A stretch of 64,000 nt of DNA from Micromonospora sp. WMMD1128. Its GTDB lineage: Bacteria; Actinomycetota; Actinomycetes; Mycobacteriales; Micromonosporaceae. Below are positions 9,701 to 18,291 of the stretch, one piece after another. Made by a program: the position numbers and the translations under genes. Location of the stretch: positions 6,660,001-6,724,000 of the forward strand of contig NZ_CP114902.1 of the NCBI RefSeq assembly GCF_027497235.1, written 5' to 3'. The first letter of the stretch is position 1, and each line of letters begins with the position of its first letter. Below the pieces are notes generated by a model. The model was not told the DNA's origin, made no database searches, and saw only the letters and a program-made list of their open reading frames with translations.

Positions 9701-12700
9701 GGGCCGCGCTCGCAGGCGACCGTCCGGTGCGGCCGGTCGCCGAGCACCGCCTGCACCAGCCGGGTGAGCACCTGGCCGGGGCCGACCTCGACGAAGAGGC
9801 GGGCGCCGGCGGCGTACATCGCCTCGATCTGCTCGACGAAGCGGACCGGTGCGCCGATCTGTTCGGCGAGGTGGTGGCGGACCTGGCCGGCGTCGCCGGA
9901 GTACGGCGCGGCGGTCAGGTTCGACCAGACCGGGATGCGCGGCTCGGCGATCGACCGGGCGGCGAGCACCTCGGCGAAGGTCTCCACCGCGCCGGCCACC
10001 ACCGGGCTGTGGAAGGCGCACGCCACCGGGATGGTCCGGGCGGACAGGCCGGCGTTCTTGAACGCGACCACCGCCGCCCGTACCTTCGCCGTCGGGCCGG
10101 AGACCACCACCTGCTGCGGGGCGTTCCGGTTGGCCAGCACCACCTCGCTGGCCAGGCCGGCTCCGGCGAGCGCCTGGGCGACCTGGTCGGCGGTGGCGTT
10201 GACCGCCGCCATGGTGCCCGGATCCTCACCGCAGGCCCCGAGGATGGCCGCCGCCCGTTCCCGGCTCAGGTCGAGCAGGGTGGCCGCGTCGAACGCCCCG
10301 GCGACGCAGAGCCCGACGAGTTCGCCGTAGCTGTGGCCGGCGGTCATGTCCGGTCGGACCCCGAGCCGGCGCAGCAGGTGGTCCATGGCGAGGCCGCCGA
10401 TGCCCAGCACCGGTTGGGCGACCCGGGTGTCGCGTACCCGGTCCTCCTGGGCGCGTCGGGACTCCTGGTCGAACGCGGTCGGTGGGAAGAGCAGCTCCGC
10501 TGCCGGCCGGTCGAGTTCGAGGTAGTGCCGCAGCTCGGGGAAGGCGACGAAGAGTTCACCGAGGGCGCCGGGGCGCTGGCTGCCCTGGCCGGGGAAGAGG
10601 AACGCCACCTGACCGGGCCCGACCGGGTCGGTCCCGGTCGGCTGGACCAGGCCCCGGGCCGGGTCGTGCTCGCCGGCCAGGGCCCGGTCCAGCAGGGTCT
10701 CCAGTTCGGCCACGTCCCGGGCGACCACCGCGACCTGGGTCGTACCGGACCGGTTGGCCGCCTTGGTGGCGACCGACGCGGCCAGCTCGGCGAGCCGCCC
10801 CGGCCGGTCCCGTCCCCCGTCGTCGGCGAGGCTCTCCAGCAGTTGCCGGATCGCCTGGTGGGCGGCGGCGCGGTCCGGGCCCCGGAAGCAGAACAGTTCC
10901 GCCGGCCAGATCCGTTGCGCGTGCCGGGGTTCCGGCGCGTTCGGGTACGCGCTGAGCACCACGTGGAAGTTGGTGCCGCCGAAGCCGAACGCGCTGACCC
11001 CGGCGATCCGTTCGGCGGCCGGCACCGGCCACGGGCGGGCCTCGGTGAAGAACACGAACGGGCTCTGCTGCGGGTGCCAGGCCGGGTTGGGGCGTTCCAG
11101 GTGGATGGTGGGGGGCCGGATGCCGTGGTGGAGGGCGAGCGTCGCCTTGATCAGACCGGCCAGTCCGGCGGCGCACTTGGTGTGCCCGATCTGGGACTTC
11201 ACCGAGCCGAGCGCGCAGCCGCCGGGTGCGGCCCCGGCCTCGACGAACATCCGGGTCAACGTCTCCAGCTCGGTGCGGTCGCCGACCACCGTGCCGGTGC
11301 CGTGCGCCTCCACCAGCCCGACCTCGCGGGGGGAGATGCCGGTGCGGTGGTACGCCCGGTCCAGGGCCCGCCGCTGCCCGTCGGGGCGCGGCGCGGTCAG
11401 GCCGAGGGCTCGGCCGTCGCTGGCCCCGCCGAGCCCCTTGATCACGCCGTAGATCCGGTCGCCGTCGCGTTCGGCGTCGGCCAGCCGCTTGAGTACGACG
11501 CACGCGACGCCCTCGCCGAGGGCGATCCCGTCACCGGTGCTGTCGAAGGGGCGGGACCGGCCGGTGGGGGACAGCGCGTGCGCCGAGGTGAACATGAGGT
11601 AGTCGTTGACGCCGTTGTGCAGGTCGGCGCCGCCGCAGATCATCAGGTCACTGTCGCCACTGACCAGTTCCTTGCAGGCGGCGTCCATCGCGGCGAGCGA
11701 CGAGGCGCAGGCCGCGTCGATGGTGTAGTTGGGGCCACCCAGGTCGAGCCGGTTGGCGACCCGACCGGCGATCACGTTGGCCAGCACGCCGGGGAAACTG
11801 TCCTCGGTGACCGTGGGCAGCAGCTCCTGCATCTGCTCGGGCACCTCACCCAGGTATGCCGGCAGCATGGTGCGCAGGGTCTGCGCGTGCCCCATGTCAC
11901 TGCCGGCCTCCGCGCCGAACACCACGCCGGTGCGAGCGTGGTCCGCCCCCGGGGCGTCGTACGGGTAACCGGCGTCGACCAGGGCCCGGTGGGAGACCTC
12001 CAGGGCGAGCAACTGGGTCGGGTCGATGCTGCTGAGCGCGGCCGGCGGGATGCCGTAGCCGATGGCGTCGAAGGGCACCGGCTCGATGAACCCGCCCCAC
12101 TTGGAGACGCTGATCCGGCCGGTCTGCCCCGGGCCGACCGCGGGGGCGTAGTAGTGGTCGGTGTCCCAGCGGTCGGCCGGGACCTCGGTGACGGTGTCGG
12201 CGCCGCTGAGCACGGTGCGCCAGAAGCTGTCCAGATCGGGGGAGCCGGGCAGCATGCAGGCCATCCCGACGATGGCGATGTCGAGCGGGGCGGGCGGCTG
12301 GTCGGTTTCGGCGGCCGGCGGCGCGAGCCGGGCCCGCAGCGCGTCGAGCCGGTCGGCGTGCAGGCCCCGTACCTCGGTGGTGACGGCGTCGTGCAGCGCG
12401 GCGACGGTGGTGGCGCGGTCGCGCAGCACGGCGACCTGGCCGGCCATGAACAGCCCGTCGCTGGCCTGGACGCTCTCGTCGACGGCCTCGACGGTGTCGC
12501 CGGAACGGCGCAGGCCCTTGCTGGCGATGCGCAGCCGGCCCACGTTGAGCAGCTCCAACTGCTCCCACACCTCGCGGTTCTCCACCCCGGCGCCTTCCAG
12601 TTGGGTGCGCAGCTGGTGGAAGTCGTCGACGAACGGGGTGTGCAGGCAGCGGGTGGCGTGCCCGGGGGCGGTCTCCAGCAGCGCGGTGTGCTCGGCGGTG

Positions 12701-14253
12701 AGCGCCGCACGTTGGAACAGCGGCTGGACCGCGCCGTGGCTGACGGCCTCGGCGGTGAACAGGTACGCGGTGCCCATCAGCACGCCGATCCGGGCGCCCC
12801 GGCGGGCCATCGGCGCGGCCATCGTGGCCACCATCGCCGCCGAGCGGGCGTCGTGCACCCCACCGGCGAAGAAGACCTGTAGCTGCGCACCGGCGGCCGG
12901 GTCGGTGTCCAGGTAGTCGTCGAGCACCGCCAGTTGGGCCTCCCACAACGGGAAGCTCGCCCGGGGGCCCACGTGCCCGCCGCACTCGGCGCCCTCGAAG
13001 ATGAACTTGCGGGCGCCGGAGCGCAGGAACTGGCGCAGCAGGCCGGGGGAGGGCACGTGCAGGAAGGTGCTGATCCCCTGCTCCTCCAGGGCGCGGGCCT
13101 GCGGCGGCCGGCCACCGGCGATGACGGCGCAGGCGGGCCGGATCTCCCGGATGACGTCCAGTTGCGCGGCGCGTAGTTCCTCGGGCGCGAAGCCGAGCAC
13201 CCCGACGCCCCAGGGGCGGTCGCCGAGCTGCGCGGCGGTCTCGGCGAGCATTCGGCGGCACTTGTCGGCCGAGTTGAGGGCGAGCGCGATGAAGGGCAGC
13301 GCGCCGCCGTCGGCGACCGCTGCGGCGAAGGACGCTTCGTCGCTGACCCGGGTCATCGGGCCCTGGGCGACGGGGACCCGTACCCCGAGGGCCGCGGCGA
13401 GGGGAGCGCCGGGCTGGAGCAGGTCGGCGGCGTCGGGGCGGTCGACGGCGGCGAGCATCTCCGCGCGCATCCCCCGGACGGCGGCGGAGGTGTCCGGCCA
13501 ACGGTCGGCGAAGGTGGTCGCCAGCCACCCGTCCTGTCCGACGGGCAGCAGTTCGGTGTCGGCGCCGTGCGGGCCGCCGCGGCGGATGCCCCGTATCCCG
13601 TCGCGCAGGACGGTCTCCGAACCGTCCATCCGCCGGATCGCGGCCTGGACGTCGGTCGGCAGGTCCGACTCGGGCATCAGGGCGAGCTGGGTGTCCAGGA
13701 CCACGCCGGCCGCGCCGCCGATCAGGCAGGCGCCGGCGGTGCGCGGGCCGATCCCGCCGGCCACCCAGATCGGCAGGTCGACGGTGTCGTCGGCGACGAG
13801 TTGCTGGAGCAGGACGAACGAGCTGAGTTCGCCGATCCGGCCGCCGGCTTCCATCCCCCGGGCGATCAGTCCGTGTGCTCCGGCCGCCGCCGCGGCCCGC
13901 GCCTCGGCCCGGCTGGTCACCTCCACGAGCACCCGGTGGTGCGGGGTGATCTCGGCCAGCGGCCAGGGGCTCGCCGGCTCGACCACGATCAGGTCCACCC
14001 GGTCGTTCGCGGCCCGCGCCAGCTCGGTGGGGGTGGCCCGGCAGCCCGCGGGCACCCGGACGCCGATCGGCGCGGCGGACCAGCTCGCGGCGCGGGCGAG
14101 CGCCCGCAGCGACCAGTCGTCGCCGGTGGCCAGGTCGATGATGCCCTGCCCACCACCGGCGGCGGTGGCGGCCGTGATCCGTGGGCCGGGTTCCAGGACG
14201 CCGACGGGGCTGACGACCAGGATCAGGTCACGCGTGTACGGTGCGCTACTCAT
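6709..14253 (-). CDS. PUFA-synthase-like protein: NMPD-NMPD-KS-AT-ACP-ACP-KR
   Basis: A 2514-residue multidomain synthase. Residues about 1-270 and 285-620 are two tandem nitronate-monooxygenase/PfaD-like flavin barrels (WVAGGIGPRTA in the first, GAECGGHVGP in the second), probably enoyl reductases. KS spans about 655-1105 (DAACASS, Cys near 847; HGTGT; GSVKSQIGHT). AT spans about 1214-1540 (FPGQGSQ, GHSYGE). Two ACPs near 1795-1895 and 1916-2015 each carry LSIDSIKRAEV, the PfaA-type signature. A structural plus catalytic KR pair fills 2050-2500 (GGARGIT; Tyr in QADYAAAND). No DH is present; that domain is on the partner protein. ATG 14253 follows a GGGAG site. In PUFA synthases PfaD is normally separate, so the doubled N-terminal fusion is unusual. 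Confidence 0.85.
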   Translation of the reverse strand: MSSAPYTRDLILVVSPVGVLEPGPRITAATAAGGGQGIIDLATGDDWSLRALARAASWSAAPIGVRVPAGCRATPTELARAANDRVDLIVVEPASPWPLAEITPHHRVLVEVTSRAEARAAAAAGAHGLIARGMEAGGRIGELSSFVLLQQLVADDTVDLPIWVAGGIGPRTAGACLIGGAAGVVLDTQLALMPESDLPTDVQAAIRRMDGSETVLRDGIRGIRRGGPHGADTELLPVGQDGWLATTFADRWPDTSAAVRGMRAEMLAAVDRPDAADLLQPGAPLAAALGVRVPVAQGPMTRVSDEASFAAAVADGGALPFIALALNSADKCRRMLAETAAQLGDRPWGVGVLGFAPEELRAAQLDVIREIRPACAVIAGGRPPQARALEEQGISTFLHVPSPGLLRQFLRSGARKFIFEGAECGGHVGPRASFPLWEAQLAVLDDYLDTDPAAGAQLQVFFAGGVHDARSAAMVATMAAPMARRGARIGVLMGTAYLFTAEAVSHGAVQPLFQRAALTAEHTALLETAPGHATRCLHTPFVDDFHQLRTQLEGAGVENREVWEQLELLNVGRLRIASKGLRRSGDTVEAVDESVQASDGLFMAGQVAVLRDRATTVAALHDAVTTEVRGLHADRLDALRARLAPPAAETDQPPAPLDIAIVGMACMLPGSPDLDSFWRTVLSGADTVTEVPADRWDTDHYYAPAVGPGQTGRISVSKWGGFIEPVPFDAIGYGIPPAALSSIDPTQLLALEVSHRALVDAGYPYDAPGADHARTGVVFGAEAGSDMGHAQTLRTMLPAYLGEVPEQMQELLPTVTEDSFPGVLANVIAGRVANRLDLGGPNYTIDAACASSLAAMDAACKELVSGDSDLMICGGADLHNGVNDYLMFTSAHALSPTGRSRPFDSTGDGIALGEGVACVVLKRLADAERDGDRIYGVIKGLGGASDGRALGLTAPRPDGQRRALDRAYHRTGISPREVGLVEAHGTGTVVGDRTELETLTRMFVEAGAAPGGCALGSVKSQIGHTKCAAGLAGLIKATLALHHGIRPPTIHLERPNPAWHPQQSPFVFFTEARPWPVPAAERIAGVSAFGFGGTNFHVVLSAYPNAPEPRHAQRIWPAELFCFRGPDRAAAHQAIRQLLESLADDGGRDRPGRLAELAASVATKAANRSGTTQVAVVARDVAELETLLDRALAGEHDPARGLVQPTGTDPVGPGQVAFLFPGQGSQRPGALGELFVAFPELRHYLELDRPAAELLFPPTAFDQESRRAQEDRVRDTRVAQPVLGIGGLAMDHLLRRLGVRPDMTAGHSYGELVGLCVAGAFDAATLLDLSRERAAAILGACGEDPGTMAAVNATADQVAQALAGAGLASEVVLANRNAPQQVVVSGPTAKVRAAVVAFKNAGLSARTIPVACAFHSPVVAGAVETFAEVLAARSIAEPRIPVWSNLTAAPYSGDAGQVRHHLAEQIGAPVRFVEQIEAMYAAGARLFVEVGPGQVLTRLVQAVLGDRPHRTVACERGPSDGLRGFLISVAELACAGAPVRPDWLFHGRVADGSTTAPPRRPLWTVDGQLVRDQHGNCLPGGMTPPRRIKELSMTSANGTATTPGAATGTRNGPEPVAVRNVRTVSDPEPAAVRDIRGELLREYLRTNREMIATQRDVMLAFLGEPPDAGTRPTGQPTGAFPQDYPALPAGPASAPDPRPAVVPATTPAPVARPAATPAALPTVSGSNGGTALATAPAPAIGRPVPVTPDVVPVSPAVGGVVAAPAAVATATPTGPVAAPAPAGPSIAEFRQAILAVISERTGYPVDLIEPDLDLEADLSIDSIKRAEVAGEVAQRLSLSVEGDESELEDLVKARTVHAMVTWLDQKMSGTIHVTATTGPATAATPAADTAAPAPVPAGSGAPAGVSLAEFQQAILAVISERTGYPVDLIEPDLDLEADLSIDSIKRAEVAGEVAQRLSLSVEGDESELEDLVKARTVHAMVTWLDQKMSGTIHVTATTGPATAATPAADTAAPAPAAPAPDPAGAGTGVGIAPKRLVARESVQTGQSADPATALTGMRFLITGGGPVGAYLAELLGAYGAGGQLGVLDSAQAGQGFDGVLVLDGLTNLDEPLLPDVFPLLQRVLAAGPRWLLAAGAQDVTGAADGMPGLFRTIAREYPGLDARFVAVDPAATPETLARQLVDELLTVADAPVVARRGADRYVADLVPVELGALAAGGAGPAGDGVSEAAAIGLERDSVVVLIGGARGITPWFARALASATGCRIELVGRTPLPSGPEDPELAGAVDRAALVGVLARRGASTPAEIARTAQGILAAREVTATIAELTELGGEVRYHTLDVRDAAATRRLLAEIHAEHGRLDGVVYAAGIIEDKLIAEKDPASFTRVFDTKVDGARGLLAGLDALPTAPRFVVFFGSIAAAYGNRGQADYAAANDALDSIGTRYAARTGVRCLTVHWGPWAPGAGHGGMVTAELSREYARRGIGLIDPEEGALALLRELAWADASVTSVVYTASGW
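8208..8505. repeat. Direct repeat copy A (second ACP)
   Basis: A 298-bp stretch that reads identically to 8571-8868, offset by exactly 363 bp (121 codons), encoding the second ACP of the synthase and its Ala-rich leader. The first difference downstream is at 8506 (c) against 8869 (g). Within the repeat the coding strand uses GAA, CTC and AGC codons much more than its surroundings, so it looks compositionally distinct. Confidence 0.95.
8571..8868. repeat. Direct repeat copy B (first ACP)
   Basis: Partner of the repeat at 8208-8505, identical over 298 bp by direct reading. It encodes the first ACP of the tandem pair. Unbroken identity at synonymous positions indicates a recent duplication or continuing gene conversion rather than protein-level constraint. 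Confidence 0.95.
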
Positions 14254-15079
14254 CGGGCTCCCACTTCGGTCGCGAAGGATCGCGTGGTGACGGGGGGATT
14301 GCCGGCCGAACACCGGCGAGGACGGATCGGATTTGCGCCAGTCAATGTCGCGGTGAGTCACAGCCTAGCTTCGCCCAGTTACGTCTCGGTTAAATCCACC
14401 CGCCAGGGCCGTTGGTGTGAAGATTTCCTACCTACGCCGGGGGGTATGTCTCCGGGTTAAGCAGGAGAAATGATCGTCGATGCGCCGACGTTGTCACCAA
14501 ACCATGCCGCAGTTGGTTGCCTGTTCATTTTCGAACTTATTTCCAAGCTGTTTTCCGTTGATTGGGAAGATCCTGATAGCGGGAGATCAACTCGTCGCAC
14601 GTCCCACCATGTGGAACGAGTCTTGCCATGGATTGCATCGACCATTAAAGATCCGTATCGGCATCCACGCCATCATTACCCATCGATTAGCTGTGGAATT
14701 CGTGAGGCGAGGTGGAATTGGTTTCGATCATCAGATCCCCTGGTAGTGAGGGGTCTCCTCGTGCTCCGCGTCTCCGCTCCACCCGTCGTCGCTGACCTTG
14801 CGGGTGGTTACCAACGGAGGCGAGGGCTCCCCGAGCATGCCGCCGGACCCGGTGTTGAGCTGGTCACACTGCGGCCTTTGGCGACGGTCAACGTACTCAC
14901 TTAACGAGCGTTTCATGCGCTGTCCGCCGGGCGGTCAGCCGATCCGGCGCCGGATATGCCGCCTGCTGATTTCCGGCAGTACCCCAGCCCTGCCCGTGCT
15001 CCCGGCCAGGTGAGACGGTCAACACGTCCGTCCCGGCCGGGCCGTCCTCCCCCATTTTCCTTTCGGATCGGCGGTAATT
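14254..15079. other. 826-bp intergenic region, AT-richer core; likely synthase promoter
   Basis: No convincing gene. The core at about 14460-14760 is visibly richer in A/T than anything else in the window (runs such as attttcgaacttatttcc), and the short ORFs there match no family I know. For the minus-strand synthase a TAGGCT -10-like hexamer lies at 14362-14367, about 110 bases upstream of the start, with TTTAAC about 20 bases further upstream; the spacing is not ideal. The region may hold operators for the lipid operon, a small RNA, or the decayed remains of a transferred gene. Confidence 0.4.
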
Positions 15080-16012
15080 GTGCGTAGCCTGCTTCTCCTC
15101 GCCCTCGTCGGCCTCGGTGCCCAACTCGTCGACGGCAGCCTCGGCATGGCATACGGTGTGACATCCACGACGTTGTTGCTGGCCCTCAACACCGGGGCCG
15201 CGAGCGCCTCGGCGACCGTTCACCTGGCCGAGATCGGCACCACCCTGGTCTCCGGCGCCGCGCACTGGCGGTTCGGCAACGTCGACTGGACGGTGGTCCG
15301 CCGGGTCGGCGTCCCCGGTGCCCTCGGCGCGTTCGCCGGCGCGACGTTCCTCTCCCGCCTCTCCACCGAGACCGCGGCCCCGATCATGTCGCTGATCCTG
15401 TTCACCCTCGGCCTGTACGTCCTGATCCGGTTCACCGTCGCCGGGCTGCCCCGGGAACGCGTCGGGCTGCCCCTGCGCAAGCGCTTCCTCGGGCCGCTGG
15501 GACTCGTCGCGGGCTTCGTGGACGCCACCGGCGGTGGCGGCTGGGGGCCGGTCGGCACCCCCGCCATCCTGGCCAGCGGCCGGTTGGAACCCCGCCGGGT
15601 GATCGGGTCGATCGACACAAGTGAGTTCCTGGTGGCGGTCGCCGCCAGCGCGGGATTCCTGGTCGGCATCGGCTCGGCGAACATCAACTTCGGCTGGGTG
15701 GCCGCGCTGCTGCTCGGCGGCATGATCGCCGCGCCGATCGCCGCCTGGCTGGTACGGCTGGTCCCGCCCCGGGTCCTCGGCTCCGCCGTCGGCGGGGTCA
15801 TCGTCCTGACCAACACCCGGACCCTGCTGCGCAGCGACTGGATCTCCGCCCCGGACCCCGTCCGGTACGCCTGCTACCTGCTCGTCGCGGTGCTCTGGGC
15901 GGCGGCGGTGGCCTGGTCGCTGCGCCGGCACCTGGCCGACCGGCAGGTGGCCGCGCCGGTCGCCGCGGGACAGGAGGGAGGCGCCGGGGAACCGGTCATC
16001 ACGTCGAGCTGA
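15080..16012 (+). CDS. TauE/SafE-type sulfite/organosulfonate exporter
   Basis: A 310-residue polytopic membrane protein with about eight hydrophobic segments, beginning at a GTG. It shows the two half-repeats typical of TauE/SafE transporters, each opening with a Gly/Asp-rich amphipathic stretch (ALVGLGAQLVDGSLGMAYG near 7-25; GLVAGFVDATGGGGWGPVG near 139-157). The family exports small sulfur anions such as sulfite or sulfoacetate. It is divergent from the synthase/sulfotransferase operon across the 826-bp gap, which invites a sulfur link, but family membership alone does not fix the substrate. The ribosome site is weak, so the start is moderately certain. Confidence 0.8.
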   Translation: MRSLLLLALVGLGAQLVDGSLGMAYGVTSTTLLLALNTGAASASATVHLAEIGTTLVSGAAHWRFGNVDWTVVRRVGVPGALGAFAGATFLSRLSTETAAPIMSLILFTLGLYVLIRFTVAGLPRERVGLPLRKRFLGPLGLVAGFVDATGGGGWGPVGTPAILASGRLEPRRVIGSIDTSEFLVAVAASAGFLVGIGSANINFGWVAALLLGGMIAAPIAAWLVRLVPPRVLGSAVGGVIVLTNTRTLLRSDWISAPDPVRYACYLLVAVLWAAAVAWSLRRHLADRQVAAPVAAGQEGGAGEPVITSS

Positions 16013-16066
16013 CCGGACGGCGGCCCGGCGGCCCTCGTCGGTGGAGCGGGCGGGGCGTGGTGCGGC

Positions 16067-16477
16067 TCAACCGGGCAGGGTTTCGATCGGCTGGCCGGTG
16101 AGCGTGGCGATGAGGTCGAAGTCCTTGTCGACGGCCAGGACGGTCAGTCCGGTCTTTTCAGCGGTTGCGGCGATCAGCAGGTCGGGGATCGACGGAGCGC
16201 GGTGTTGGCCGCGGTCGGCGAGCAGCAACTGCACTTCCAGCGCCCGGTCTTCGATTGCGGGTGTGAGGTGTTCGACGGGCATCAGGGACAGTGGTGGGAT
16301 GGCGAACTGCCGGCGTCCCGCTTCTCCGGTGCGCGCCGAGTAGCCGAGTTCGAGGCGCGTGATGGTGGAGAGCCGGACGAGTCCTCGGCTGATGCGCGCG
16401 TTCCACTCGTCGCGGTTCGCCGTCTGGCCGAGTTGGAGACGAACGTAGGCGGACTTGTCGATCAGCCAACTCGTCAC
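16067..16477 (-). CDS. vapC: VapC-like PIN-domain toxin
   Basis: A 136-residue PIN-domain ribonuclease, the toxin of a type II toxin-antitoxin pair. The acidic metal-binding residues are all visible: Asp7 (SWLIDKSAY), Glu43 (RLELGYS), Asp99 ([10 protein letters not shown]), and Asp117/Asp119/Asp121 ([11 protein letters not shown]). GTG at 16477 overlaps the antitoxin stop by four bases (GTGA), the usual arrangement for coupled antitoxin-toxin translation. The intact active site suggests a functional RNase, probably cleaving tRNA or rRNA as other VapC enzymes do. Longer upstream reading is out of context with the antitoxin and was not used. Confidence 0.88.
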   Translation of the reverse strand: MTSWLIDKSAYVRLQLGQTANRDEWNARISRGLVRLSTITRLELGYSARTGEAGRRQFAIPPLSLMPVEHLTPAIEDRALEVQLLLADRGQHRAPSIPDLLIAATAEKTGLTVLAVDKDFDLIATLTGQPIETLPG

Positions 16478-16698
16478 CGCCACGCGGCCCCCATCACCGT
16501 AGGGTCGGCGAGGTCGGCGAAGGTCTCCGCGGATCGTTGCCAGTCCTCGGCGGTGACCGTCCGGTCGCTGGCTGGACGGATGTTCTCCTCGAACTTCCGG
16601 CGTAGGTACTCGTTGCGGGACAGCCCGAGGCTGGCGGCTGTGGCGTCGATGCGGTCCACGGCTTCTTGGCTGAGATCGCGGACGAGGATGTTGGGCAT
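16474..16698 (-). CDS. vapB: VapB-like ribbon-helix-helix antitoxin
   Basis: A 74-residue antitoxin beginning [20 protein letters not shown], the N-terminal ribbon-helix-helix DNA-binding module (residues about 1-40), followed by an acidic C-terminal tail that would wrap the toxin. A GGAGG site lies 6 bases before the ATG. It precedes and overlaps vapC, so it is made first and probably represses the pair by binding the repeat just upstream at 16722-16736. Confidence 0.85.
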   Translation of the reverse strand: MPNILVRDLSQEAVDRIDATAASLGLSRNEYLRRKFEENIRPASDRTVTAEDWQRSAETFADLADPTVMGAAWR

Positions 16699-16721
16699 GT
16701 GGCACCTCCCTGGCCGGGTGC

Positions 16722-16736
16722 TATCACGATATCACG
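16722..16736. promoter_or_regulatory. vapBp: Putative VapB operator
   Basis: TATCACGATATCACG reads as a repeated ATCACG element around a GATATC palindrome, 24-38 bases upstream of the vapB start. Ribbon-helix-helix antitoxins bind such short repeats overlapping their own -10 region. Function is inferred from position and symmetry. Confidence 0.5.
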
Positions 16737-16840
16737 CTGGCAGCGGCGTCAATCCGAAACCGGATTTTTCGCCGCGCACGGCGATTGCACAGTGGCCTGG
16801 CGAAGAGCCCGCCGGTAGCGCGCAGATCGGGGTTCGTCGC

Positions 16841-16882
16841 CAGTGCGTCGGCCGGCTCCGGGGGGAGCCGGCCGACGCACTG
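16841..16882 (-). terminator. Strong hairpin terminator of xylAB
   Basis: A perfect 19-bp inverted repeat (arms 16841-16859 and 16864-16882, loop GGGG) begins directly after the xylB TAG stop. There is no long U tract, as is common in high-GC actinobacteria. It would end xylAB transcripts before the toxin-antitoxin pair. Confidence 0.85.
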
Positions 16883-18289
16883 CTAGCCGGCGCGGGGCCG
16901 ATCCAGCACGGCGTGCTGGGCGGTCGCGTACTGCTCGCGGATCAGTGGGACGGGATCGTCCTCGTACGTCTCCGGCGTCTCCGCCGACCACCGAGGCGGG
17001 GTGTCCCCGCCGGCGACGACCCATGCCGCCTGCCGGGCCGCTCCGTCGGCGACGTACTCGCCGGGCGGGGGTACGAGCACCGGCTTGCCGAACAGGGCGG
17101 GCGCGATCCGGCGTACCGCCTCGCTTTTCGCCCCGCCGCCGACCAGGACGATCCGGTTCGCCTGGGCGCCCTGGTCGACGAGCGCGTCCAGGCCGTCCGC
17201 CAGGGCGCAGAGCATGCCCTCGACGGCGGCCCGGGCCAGGTGCGCCGGGTCGGACGTCTTCAGGGTCAGCCCGTGGATCGCGCCCGTGGCATCCGGCCGG
17301 TTCGGGGTCCGCTCACCCTCCAGGTACGGCACCAGGACCAGGCCGTCCGCACCGGCGGGCGCGGACAGCGCGAGCCGGGACAACTCGTCGTGCGAGACCC
17401 CGAGCAGTCGCGCCGCCGCGTCCAGCACCCGGGCCGCGTTGAGCGTGACCACGATCGGCAGGAAGCGGCCGGTGGTGTCGGCGAACCCGGCCACCGTGCC
17501 GCTCGGGTCGACGGGTGCCGTCTCCGAGGAGACGAACACCGTGCCGGACGTGCCGATCGAGACGATCACGTCGCCGGGCAGCGCGCCGGTCCCGAGGGCG
17601 GCGGCGGCGTTGTCCCCGGCTCCCGGGCCCAGCGGGGCGCCGTTCGGCAGGCGCCCGGCTACCCCGGTCGGACCGAGGACATCCGGCGTTCGCAGGGCCC
17701 GGCCGAATCCGAGCTCCAGCAGGTCGGGCCGGTATTCGTTGGTCCTGGCCGACCAGTAGAGCGTGCCGCTGGCGTCGCTGCGGTCGGTCCTGATGTCCGC
17801 GATGTCGGTGGACCCGGACAGTTTCCAGGTGAGCCAGTCGTGCGGCAGGCAGACCGCGGCGACCCGGGCCGCGTTCTCCGGCTCGTTGCGCGCCAGCCAG
17901 CGCAGCTTCGTGAGCGTGAAACTGGCGACCGGCACGATCCCGACCGCCTCCGCCCACCTGTCCCCGCCGCCCAGTTCGGCGATCAGGTCGGCGGCCGCGC
18001 CGGCGCTGCGCGTGTCGTTCCACAGCAGCGCCGGGCGGACCACCGCACCGTTCTCGTCCAGCACGACCATGCCGTGCTGCTGACCGGCCACCGAGGCGGC
18101 GGCCACGTCGTCCAGGCCGCCGGCCTCCTCGATCGCCTGCCGCAGCGCGGTCCACCAGGCGTCCGGATGCACCTCGGTGCCGTCCGGGTGGGTGGCCCGG
18201 CCCTGCCGGACCAGCTTCCCCGTCTCGGCGTCACGGATGACGACCTTGCACGACTGCGTCGAGCTGTCGATCCCGGCCACCAGCGCCAT
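16883..18289 (-). CDS. xylB: Xylulokinase
   Basis: Phosphorylates D-xylulose to xylulose 5-phosphate for the pentose phosphate pathway. This is a 468-residue FGGY-family kinase with the N-terminal phosphate loop [11 protein letters not shown] (about residue 5), the second-domain motif [15 protein letters not shown] containing the catalytic Asp (about 220), and VLVGGGAKS near 395 for nucleotide binding. Its length is close to the usual 480-500. ATG 18289 lies two bases after the xylA stop, so the two form one operon, ended by the hairpin directly downstream. Confidence 0.93.
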   Translation of the reverse strand: MALVAGIDSSTQSCKVVIRDAETGKLVRQGRATHPDGTEVHPDAWWTALRQAIEEAGGLDDVAAASVAGQQHGMVVLDENGAVVRPALLWNDTRSAGAAADLIAELGGGDRWAEAVGIVPVASFTLTKLRWLARNEPENAARVAAVCLPHDWLTWKLSGSTDIADIRTDRSDASGTLYWSARTNEYRPDLLELGFGRALRTPDVLGPTGVAGRLPNGAPLGPGAGDNAAAALGTGALPGDVIVSIGTSGTVFVSSETAPVDPSGTVAGFADTTGRFLPIVVTLNAARVLDAAARLLGVSHDELSRLALSAPAGADGLVLVPYLEGERTPNRPDATGAIHGLTLKTSDPAHLARAAVEGMLCALADGLDALVDQGAQANRIVLVGGGAKSEAVRRIAPALFGKPVLVPPPGEYVADGAARQAAWVVAGGDTPPRWSAETPETYEDDPVPLIREQYATAQHAVLDRPRAG

Positions 18290-18291
18290 GG

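Noticed and set aside
1491..12882. Very long plus-strand open frames (for example 1491-4085, 4104-6743 and 6862-12882) opposite the synthase genes
   Set aside because: They are composition artefacts of high-GC coding DNA. Their translations are Arg/Gly/Pro-rich with no family motifs, whereas the minus strand encodes complete, recognisable domains.
14457..14645. A 62-codon minus-strand frame in the same gap
   Set aside because: Short, no motif and no clear ribosome site; chance opening is more likely in this AT-richer stretch.
14470..14904. A 144-codon plus-strand frame in the AT-richer gap
   Set aside because: No recognisable motif, no good ribosome site, and translation unlike any family I know. 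Kept only as part of the intergenic description.
16067..16705. A 212-codon minus-strand frame containing the PIN domain
   Set aside because: The extra N-terminal part is Arg/Pro-rich and overlaps the antitoxin gene in another frame. The GTG at 16477, overlapping the antitoxin stop, is the natural toxin start.
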